Below are positions 59,430 through 64,000 of a stretch of DNA of 64,000 bases, piece after piece (position 1 is the stretch's first letter; each line of letters begins with the position of its first letter). A program made the translations under genes and the position numbers. The notes beneath the pieces are model-generated. The model was not told the origin of the DNA. It ran no database searches and saw only the letters and a program-made list of their open reading frames with translations. Source of the stretch: Novosphingobium sp. (GTDB taxonomy: Bacteria; Pseudomonadota; Alphaproteobacteria; Sphingomonadales; Sphingomonadaceae); contig JACKKY010000002.1 in NCBI GenBank assembly GCA_024236175.1, positions 744,001 to 808,000 on the forward strand. Direction: 5' to 3'.

Positions 59430-59825
59430 TCATCCCTGGCCGGCTTCAGCGCCGGGACGAATATCGCGGCGCTCGGCAATACGTGCGCGTTTGCCGGTGC
59501 GGCCGCGCAGGTAGTAAAGCTTGGCGCGACGCACGATGCCCTTGCGGACAACGGTAATGCTGTCGATGTTCGGCGAATACAGCGGGAAGACGCGCTCGAC
59601 ACCCTCACCGAAGCTGATCTTGCGAACGGTGAAGTTGGAGCCCATGCCGCGGCTGGTGCGGGCGATGCATACGCCTTCGAAGTTCTGCACACGGCTGCGC
59701 TCGCCTTCGACGACCTTCACGCCGACGCGCAGCGTGTCGCCGGGACGGAATTCCGGAATATCCTTGCCGGCTCCGGAAGTCGCCTTTGCGATTTCCTCGG
59801 CCTCGATCTGCTGAATCAGGTTCAT
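59430..59825 (-). CDS. rplS: 50S ribosomal protein L19
   Basis: A 131-residue L19: MNLIQQIEAEEIAKATSG, FRPGDTLRVGVKVVEGERSRVQNFEGVCIARTSRGMGS, NFTVRKISFGEGVERVFPLYSP and KLYYLRGRTGKRARIAERR are all as expected. ATG 59825 overlaps the trmD stop by 4 bp (ATGA), the classical trmD-rplS arrangement. Confidence 0.98.
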   Translation of the reverse strand: MNLIQQIEAEEIAKATSGAGKDIPEFRPGDTLRVGVKVVEGERSRVQNFEGVCIARTSRGMGSNFTVRKISFGEGVERVFPLYSPNIDSITVVRKGIVRRAKLYYLRGRTGKRARIAERRDIRPGAEAGQG

Positions 59826-60568
59826 TTGCCCTGGTCCTTCGTTTTTCGCCGCGCGCCAGAGGCAGGTCGGTCCCGAGCGTCGGCGTGACGCTCCCAAAGG
59901 TCCGGCCTGCGTGACCGTGTGTCATCTTCCGCCCGTTGCTTTCGCCAGGCGGCGATTTTCGCATGATCCCCCGATCGCAGCACTTCAGGGATCGTGCGCC
60001 CTTCCCATTCGACAGGTCGGGTATAGTGCGGATATTCGAGGAGGCCGTTTTCGAAGCTTTCCTCGGTACCGCTTGAAGGCGCGCCCATTACGCCGGGAAG
60101 CAGGCGAATGCAAGCGTCGAGAAGCATGATTGCGGCCGGTTCGCCGCCGGAAAGCACGATATCGCCGATCGAAACCTCCTCGACCGGCCTTGTTTCGAAG
60201 ATTCGCTCGTCGAATCCCTCGAATCTGCCGCACAGGACGGTGATTCCCGGCCCCGCCGCCAGCTCGCGCACGCGCTCCTGGGAAAGCGGCCTGCCGCGCG
60301 GCGTCATCGCCAGCACCGGGCTGTCGGGATGGAGAGCGAGCGCATGGTCGACCGCAGCGGCCAGCACATCCACACGCAGCACCATGCCGGCCCCGCCCCC
60401 GGCAGGCGTATCGTCGACGGTCTTGTGCCGGTCGATGGCGAAATCGCGGATCTGGACGCATTCGAGCGACCATTTGCCCTGGTCCAGCGCCCGCCCGGCC
60501 AGGGACACGCCCAGCGGGCCGGGGAACATCTCCGGATAGAGGGTCAGGACAGTGGCCGCGAAGGTCAT
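59822..60568 (-). CDS. trmD: tRNA (guanine37-N1)-methyltransferase
   Basis: A 248-residue SPOUT methyltransferase that makes m1G37 in tRNAs. FAATVLTLYPEMFPGPLGVSLAGRAL, DRHKTVDDTPAGGGAGMVLRVD, the knot segments LCGRFEGFDERI and IGDIVLSGGEPAAIMLLDA, and LLEYPHYTRPVEWEGRTIPEVLRSGDHAKIAAWR are diagnostic. The frame is open upstream, but ATG 60568 starts the family sequence. It overlaps rplS by 4 bp. Unusually, rimM is not directly upstream: a three-gene module separates them. Confidence 0.97.
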   Translation of the reverse strand: MTFAATVLTLYPEMFPGPLGVSLAGRALDQGKWSLECVQIRDFAIDRHKTVDDTPAGGGAGMVLRVDVLAAAVDHALALHPDSPVLAMTPRGRPLSQERVRELAAGPGITVLCGRFEGFDERIFETRPVEEVSIGDIVLSGGEPAAIMLLDACIRLLPGVMGAPSSGTEESFENGLLEYPHYTRPVEWEGRTIPEVLRSGDHAKIAAWRKQRAEDDTRSRRPDLWERHADARDRPASGARRKTKDQGK

Positions 60569-60599
60569 GCGCGCCGGCTTAGGCGACGCAGACGCTTCG

Positions 60600-61418
60600 T
60601 CAATCCCCGCAGCCTCCGCAGCCGCCACTTCCCCCGCTGCAGCCGCTGTCGCCGCCACCGCACCCGCCCGAGGTGCCGCTGTCGGTGCGAAGCTTGTGAA
60701 ATGTGGAGAATTGCGAGCCCGCCAGCACCGACGTGCCGAACAGGGCGACGGCCATGCCGGTTTCCTGCGTGAGCGGCGCGCGGCGCATCCGCTCGGAAAC
60801 CGCCTTGGCGCTTGCCAGGACGGCCAGCCCTTCCCCGGTGCGCAAATCGAGCGCAAGGACGCGGATGAGTGCGGCAATGGCTGTTACGATCAGGAAGACT
60901 GTGAGGATTTCGACCGGCTTGTCGCGCGAAACGCCGACTTCCCATTTGATCGCGCCGAAGAACAGCAGCGCGATATAGGGGCTCGCCTGCCAGAACCGCA
61001 TCTGCATCCGGGTCGCGCCGTCCATCAGCAGGCCGAACCCGGTAAGCTTCTCGTCGATCCGCTTCGCATCGTCCGTGATGGCCTTGCGGATTTCCTTCCA
61101 GCTCACGGCAACGCCGAGATTGAGCACGGTGCGCTCGGCCGACGTCTCGCCGGCGTCGCTGCGCAGGATGGCAAAGCGCGCGCTGCCCGTCTCGATCGCC
61201 TTGGTGGAAAGAAGCCGCGCAACGACTGCTTCGGCAAGGCGTTCCCCGCCGCCCGCGAGATAGGCCAGCTCTTCCGGGTCGTTTACCGGCGCATACCGCC
61301 CTTCCGGCCGCAGCCAGCGCGGAATGGCGAGGCCGGCGATCACCGTAAACACGAACAGCACCCCGTAGAGCCAGAGGAACTGCTCACCCCTGAGATCGAA
61401 TACGCCAAACCCGTCCAT
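60600..61418 (-). CDS. TIGR04222-type membrane protein with Cys/Gly-rich tail
   Basis: A 272-residue protein: one N-terminal membrane helix (FLWLYGVLFVFTVIAGLAI), a cytoplasmic part with DPEELAYLAGGGERLAEAVVARLL, then two helices (YIALLFFGAIKWEVG; EILTVFLIVTAIAALIRVLAL). After KLRTDSGTSG it ends in Gly/Ser with four Cys (GGCGGGDSGCSGGSGG and GCGGCGD). The AYLAGGGERLAEAVVARL stretch and Cys-Gly tail agree with the TIGR04222 family. The tail looks like a modification or metal-binding target; no modifying enzyme is recognised nearby. It is 9 bp after the GRDP-like gene, so the two are cotranscribed. Confidence 0.75.
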   Translation of the reverse strand: MDGFGVFDLRGEQFLWLYGVLFVFTVIAGLAIPRWLRPEGRYAPVNDPEELAYLAGGGERLAEAVVARLLSTKAIETGSARFAILRSDAGETSAERTVLNLGVAVSWKEIRKAITDDAKRIDEKLTGFGLLMDGATRMQMRFWQASPYIALLFFGAIKWEVGVSRDKPVEILTVFLIVTAIAALIRVLALDLRTGEGLAVLASAKAVSERMRRAPLTQETGMAVALFGTSVLAGSQFSTFHKLRTDSGTSGGCGGGDSGCSGGSGGCGGCGD

Positions 61419-61427
61419 CCGCCGCCC

Positions 61428-62003
61428 CTATCGCAGCCAGTTGTCGACGATCAGGCCGATTACCACGCAAACAATGACAATCGTTAAAGCGTATGCCGGG
61501 CGGCGCGGCAGCAGGATATAGTCGCGCGGATAGACGCGCCTTGCCTGTGAATCCTCGTAGAAACGCTTGTAGGATGCCGGCCAGATGTCTTCCGGCGGAG
61601 TGCCGAACGCTTCCTCGTAGCTGCGCAGGGTGAGCGCATACTGCTCGAAATGCTTGTCGCGCTCGGCCGGGCCGCCCGCTGTCGGGCCGTGGTGCAGGTC
61701 GCGGCCAAGCACCTCCGGACAGAAATGCTGCCAGTAGTCGCGGCTGTAGGCGAGATGCAGGTGCCAGGCCTGGTCGACCGCCTCGGAAGGCGTCACCGGA
61801 TGGCCTGCCGTCGCGGCCAGGAAGCAGAACCGCCGGTATTCCTCGACCACGCGTGCGGCTTCCGGCGCGCTCCAGCCGTTTTCGCGGCCGAGACGCTGCT
61901 CGAAGTTCAGCTCGGCTCCCTCGGGGCCGATCTTGTAGGCCGAAAGCGCCTGCCAGACTGGATGGCCGGCAACGCCCTTGCCCCCCGCGGTTTCGCCCAT
62001 CAT
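61428..62003 (-). CDS. GRDP-like protein (glycine-rich-domain-containing-protein-like)
   Basis: A 191-residue protein with VVEEYRRFCFLAATAGHPVTPSEAVDQAWHLHLAYSRDYWQHFCPEVLGRDLHHGPT, a strongly conserved His-rich segment of the GRDP-like family (PF07173-type), and FEQYALTLRSYEEAFGTPPEDIWP. A single C-terminal membrane helix (ALTIVIVCVVIGLIVDNWL) anchors it. Family function is unknown in bacteria; the repeated His pairs suggest a metal site. It is followed by the TIGR04222-type gene and is divergent from the small membrane protein at 62042, only 38 bp away. Confidence 0.78.
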   Translation of the reverse strand: MMGETAGGKGVAGHPVWQALSAYKIGPEGAELNFEQRLGRENGWSAPEAARVVEEYRRFCFLAATAGHPVTPSEAVDQAWHLHLAYSRDYWQHFCPEVLGRDLHHGPTAGGPAERDKHFEQYALTLRSYEEAFGTPPEDIWPASYKRFYEDSQARRVYPRDYILLPRRPAYALTIVIVCVVIGLIVDNWLR

Positions 62004-62041
62004 GGCGCTTTCTTAACCTTGCCCCGTTAAGAAAACCGCCC

Positions 62042-62560
62042 ATGGGACTGTTCGATGCCGATAATGGCCGCCTCACGTTCGGCGGCGACGAAGACGGTGA
62101 TCGCGGATTTTCCCTTTCCGGGGAAAGGAAGCGGACTGTCGCCCAGGTCTCCGCCCCGGTGTTCTATGTGCTGGTCGGCGCCCTTTGCCTCTGGCTGTTC
62201 GCCTATATCTCAGGCCTTTACCCCTATCTGGGCACGGCCCGCGACGACACGAGTTCGGCGCCGGGCGTCAGCACATCGCTGGGCAAGTTCGGGGTGGGTG
62301 TGAGCACAATGCTGCTGTTCGAGGGACAGACCGCCTTCTTCGAATATGAATCGACCAGCCCTGAAAGCGAGATCACGCTCGACGTGAAGCCGGTCACCAC
62401 GCTGGGCTATTCAAAGGCGATGCGGCGCATCCGCGGCGAAGCCGGCGGAACGGTCGAATTCCCCATCGCGAAGACCGGATTCTACCGGTTCCGGCACGAG
62501 CCGGCGCTGGGGCGGCGCTATGGCCGCACACGCTATACTGTAAGCTGGGGCGCGCGCTGA
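62042..62560 (+). CDS. Small membrane protein of unknown function
   Basis: A 172-residue protein, not recognised. The N-terminal 40 residues are polar (GLFDADNGRLTFGGDEDGDRG, then SLSGERKRTVAQ), one membrane helix follows (VFYVLVGALCLWLFAYISGLY), then a beta-rich periplasmic or lumenal domain (GQTAFFEYESTSPESEITLDVKP, GGTVEFPIAKTGFYRFRHEP). It reads against the surrounding ribosomal genes and is divergent from the GRDP-like gene at 38 bp, which suggests joint control. Its stop is 2 bp from the end of rimM. No clear binding site before ATG 62042. Confidence 0.7.
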   Translation: MGLFDADNGRLTFGGDEDGDRGFSLSGERKRTVAQVSAPVFYVLVGALCLWLFAYISGLYPYLGTARDDTSSAPGVSTSLGKFGVGVSTMLLFEGQTAFFEYESTSPESEITLDVKPVTTLGYSKAMRRIRGEAGGTVEFPIAKTGFYRFRHEPALGRRYGRTRYTVSWGAR

Positions 62561-62562
62561 CC

Positions 62563-63039
62563 TCAGTCGGCGAAGCCTTCCGAAATCACCAGCCGCTCGC
62601 CGTCCCACTCGGGCACGGCCTGTGCGGTCATCGGCACCATGAAGCGCTTTCCGTCGGGCTTCTCGATCTCGACGATGTCGCCCGCACCGAAATTCTCGAC
62701 CCCGACGCAACGGCCAAGGTCCTCACCCGATGTCGAAATGGCGGCAAGGCCGACCAGGTCGGCGTGGTAATATTCGCCTTCGCCCAGGGGCGGAAGCTCT
62801 GAGCGCGGGACCGTCAGCTCGGTCCCCCGGAGCGCTTCCGCGGCATTGCGGTCCGGGACTTCGGCGAAGCGGGCAATGGCGCCGCCCTTGTTGTCGTCAC
62901 GCAGCTTGCCGAGCGTGAGCGCGCCATCGTTGAAGGCGCGGAAGCGCTTTAGCGCCGTAACGCCTTCGCCGAACAGTTTCAGGCGGACTTCCCCCGTCAC
63001 GCCGTGCGCGCCGGTCACGACGGCAAGCGTGACCTTCAT
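62563..63039 (-). CDS. rimM: 16S rRNA processing protein RimM
   Basis: A 158-residue RimM, a maturation factor for the 30S head that binds S19. MKVTLAVVTGAHGVTGEVRLKLFGEG at the start, then YYHADLVGLAAISTSGEDLGRCVGVENFGAGDIVEIEKPDGKRFMVPMTAQAV (PRC-barrel part) is typical. ATG 63039 begins the family sequence. A long inverted repeat separates it from rpsP. Confidence 0.95.
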   Translation of the reverse strand: MKVTLAVVTGAHGVTGEVRLKLFGEGVTALKRFRAFNDGALTLGKLRDDNKGGAIARFAEVPDRNAAEALRGTELTVPRSELPPLGEGEYYHADLVGLAAISTSGEDLGRCVGVENFGAGDIVEIEKPDGKRFMVPMTAQAVPEWDGERLVISEGFAD

Positions 63040-63054
63040 TTCAGGCACTGAGAG

Positions 63055-63149
63055 CCCCTCCCGCATGCGGGAGGGGTTTGGGGTGGGCCCGGCCGGGCGC
63101 GGCATCACATTGCGCGCCCACCCCCGGCCCCTCCCGCAAGCGGGAGGGG
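63055..63149. repeat. Double palindrome between rimM and rpsP
   Basis: Two hairpins, CCCCTCCCGCATGCGGGAGGGG (63055-63076, perfect) and CCCCTCCCGC-AA-GCGGGAGGGG (63128-63149), flank a GC-rich middle. They are inverted copies of each other as well. It is a second dispersed repeat type and can act as processing site or partial terminator in the ribosomal operon. Confidence 0.8.
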
Positions 63150-63159
63150 AGCAGAGCCA

Positions 63160-63714
63160 TCAGCCCTCGGCCTTTTCCTCGCCGGCGTCGTCGGCCGGCG
63201 CTTCCTCGGCGGGAGCCTCTTCAGCAGGAGCTTCCTCAGCTGCGGCTTCCTCGGCGGGCGCTTCCTCAGCGGCAGCCTCTTCAGCAGGTGCCTCTTCGGC
63301 TGCTGCTTCCTCTGCCGGTGCTTCTGCAGCCTCCTCGGCAGGTGCTTCCTCGGCGGCCTTCGCGGCTTCCTCGGCCTCGGCGAGCTTGGCAGCCTTCTCT
63401 TCGGCGCGATCCTTGGCCTTTTCGCCCGGTTCAGCCTTCTGCGGGTTGTTCCTGGCCGCACGCTCCTTGATGCCGGCGGCATCGAGGAAGCGGGCAACGC
63501 GGTCGCTCGGCTGGGCGCCGACGCCAATCCAGTACCGCGCACGGTCCTCGTCCAGCTTCACGCGCGACGGATCGTCCTTGGCGAGCAGCGGGTTGTAGGT
63601 GCCGATCTGCTCGAGATACTTGCCGTCGCGCGGGCTGCGGCTGTCCGCCACCACGATCCGGTAATAGGGCCGCTTCTTCGCGCCGCCGCGCGAGAGACGA
63701 AGTGCAATTGCCAT
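63160..63714 (-). CDS. rpsP: 30S ribosomal protein S16 with long Ala/Glu tail
   Basis: A 184-residue S16. The ribosomal part (AIALRLSRGGAKKRPYYRIVVADSRSPRDGKYLEQIGTYNPLL and LDEDRARYWIGVGAQPSDRVARFLDAAGI) ends by about residue 85. The other half is Lys/Glu/Ala and then a tandem of EEAPAEEA-like units. Such tails occur in sphingomonad S16, but this one is long. DNA of the tail is repetitive (about 63190-63360). Same strand and order as ffh-rpsP-rimM. Confidence 0.97.
   Translation of the reverse strand: MAIALRLSRGGAKKRPYYRIVVADSRSPRDGKYLEQIGTYNPLLAKDDPSRVKLDEDRARYWIGVGAQPSDRVARFLDAAGIKERAARNNPQKAEPGEKAKDRAEEKAAKLAEAEEAAKAAEEAPAEEAAEAPAEEAAAEEAPAEEAAAEEAPAEEAAAEEAPAEEAPAEEAPADDAGEEKAEG
63190..63360. 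repeat. Coding tandem repeat in the S16 tail
   Basis: Imperfect repeats of about 24-33 bp encoding PAEEAAAEEA-type units on the minus strand. Codons vary between units, so the repeat is old or selected at protein level, and length change by slippage is possible. Confidence 0.7.
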
Positions 63715-63747
63715 TTCAATCTACCTTTCTGTCGTAATCGCTTGAAA

Positions 63748-64000
63748 TCATTTCTTGTTCATCAAATCCTGGATGTTCGATGGAAGCTGCCCGCCACCAA
63801 GGCCAGGCAGGCCGCCACCGCCGGCCGGGTTCGCGCCCATGCCGCCCATCGCCGCATCGAGCCCGCCCTTGCCGAACGCGGCGGCGAGGCCCTGCAAGCC
63901 GCCCATCTTCTTGATCTTCTTCATCGCCCGGGACATTTCCTGATGCATCTTGATGAGCTTGTTCACGTCCTGGACCTGAGTGCCCGATCCGTTGGCTATG
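63748..64000 (-). CDS. ffh: Signal recognition particle GTPase Ffh, C-terminal part (5' end beyond window)
   Basis: Only the last 84 codons are visible, entering from the right edge. The M-domain end reads IANGSGTQVQDVNKLIKMHQEMSRAMKKIKKMGG, followed by a Gly/Met-rich tail (GGLDAAMGGMGANPAGG) ending in DLMNKK. IANGSG-type and LIKMHQEM-type segments are diagnostic for the SRP54/Ffh RNA-binding domain. It is upstream of rpsP, the usual order. Confidence 0.95.
   Translation of the reverse strand, partial: IANGSGTQVQDVNKLIKMHQEMSRAMKKIKKMGGLQGLAAAFGKGGLDAAMGGMGANPAGGGGLPGLGGGQLPSNIQDLMNKK

Noticed and set aside
63190..63360. Repeat array resembling a minisatellite or CRISPR
   Set aside because: It is inside the S16 frame and encodes Ala/Glu units; there are no uniform repeats with unique spacers and no cas genes.

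Overview
The window is GC-rich, gene-dense chromosomal DNA from an alphaproteobacterium, most likely of the order Sphingomonadales (Novosphingobium/Sphingomonas/Erythrobacteraceae type). Reasons: many TonB-dependent receptors, Rieske and P450 oxygenases, PQQ dehydrogenases and SDRs beside core genes typical of the group (ffh-rpsP-rimM-trmD-rplS, rpsF-rpsR-rplI, leuB-recO-ubiK, HtpX, S16 and L9 with Ala/Glu tails). There are no IS elements, phage genes, rRNAs or CRISPR arrays. The assignment is from gene content and protein style only. LAYOUT: (1) 1-29.2 kb is a catabolic region. It starts with the end of a nitronate monooxygenase and an enoyl-CoA hydratase (ECH), then a CaiB-type CoA transferase plus NTF2-like gene (minus strand). 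A plus-strand series follows: two tandem lipoprotein quinohemoprotein dehydrogenases, two VOC proteins and two SDRs. Next come two paralogous TonB receptors with a shared promoter, a TesB thioesterase and a phosphotriesterase-like lactonase (all minus), then the plus-strand run P450 - [3Fe-4S] ferredoxin - membrane PQQ dehydrogenase - NTF2-like - HtpX, a second nitronate monooxygenase/ECH pair, and two paralogous Rieske oxygenase alpha subunits. A DUF1254/DUF1214-type exported protein and a LysR regulator close the region. (2) 30-42 kb is mostly housekeeping: apaG, metZ, three membrane or lipid-linked sugar glycosyltransferases, leuB, recO, ubiK, tspO, tlyA and ilvE, with a possible leader-peptide/terminator element before ilvE. 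(3) 41.7-52.2 kb is a second accessory block: an SDR, an unrecognised protein, a YghU-like GST, two large TonB receptors, tRNA-Gln, and a three-gene UGSC-like / partner / AhpD-like operon. (4) 52.3-64 kb is core: rpsF-rpsR-rplI, amn, then an EthD protein, a bacterial ACE (peptidase M2), a hydrolase, asd, and the rplS-trmD / rimM-rpsP-ffh block, which is split by a three-gene membrane module (TIGR04222-type protein with a Cys/Gly tail, a GRDP-like protein and a small membrane protein). HOW IT MAY WORK TOGETHER (inference): TonB receptors import a hydrophobic, possibly alicyclic or terpenoid/steroid-like compound. P450 and Rieske enzymes hydroxylate it, PQQ enzymes and SDRs oxidise the alcohols, the lactonase-like enzyme opens a ring, and CoA transferase, hydratases and thioesterase process the acid. 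The substrate cannot be read from sequence. No electron-transfer reductase, CoA ligase, acyl-CoA dehydrogenase or thiolase is present here.
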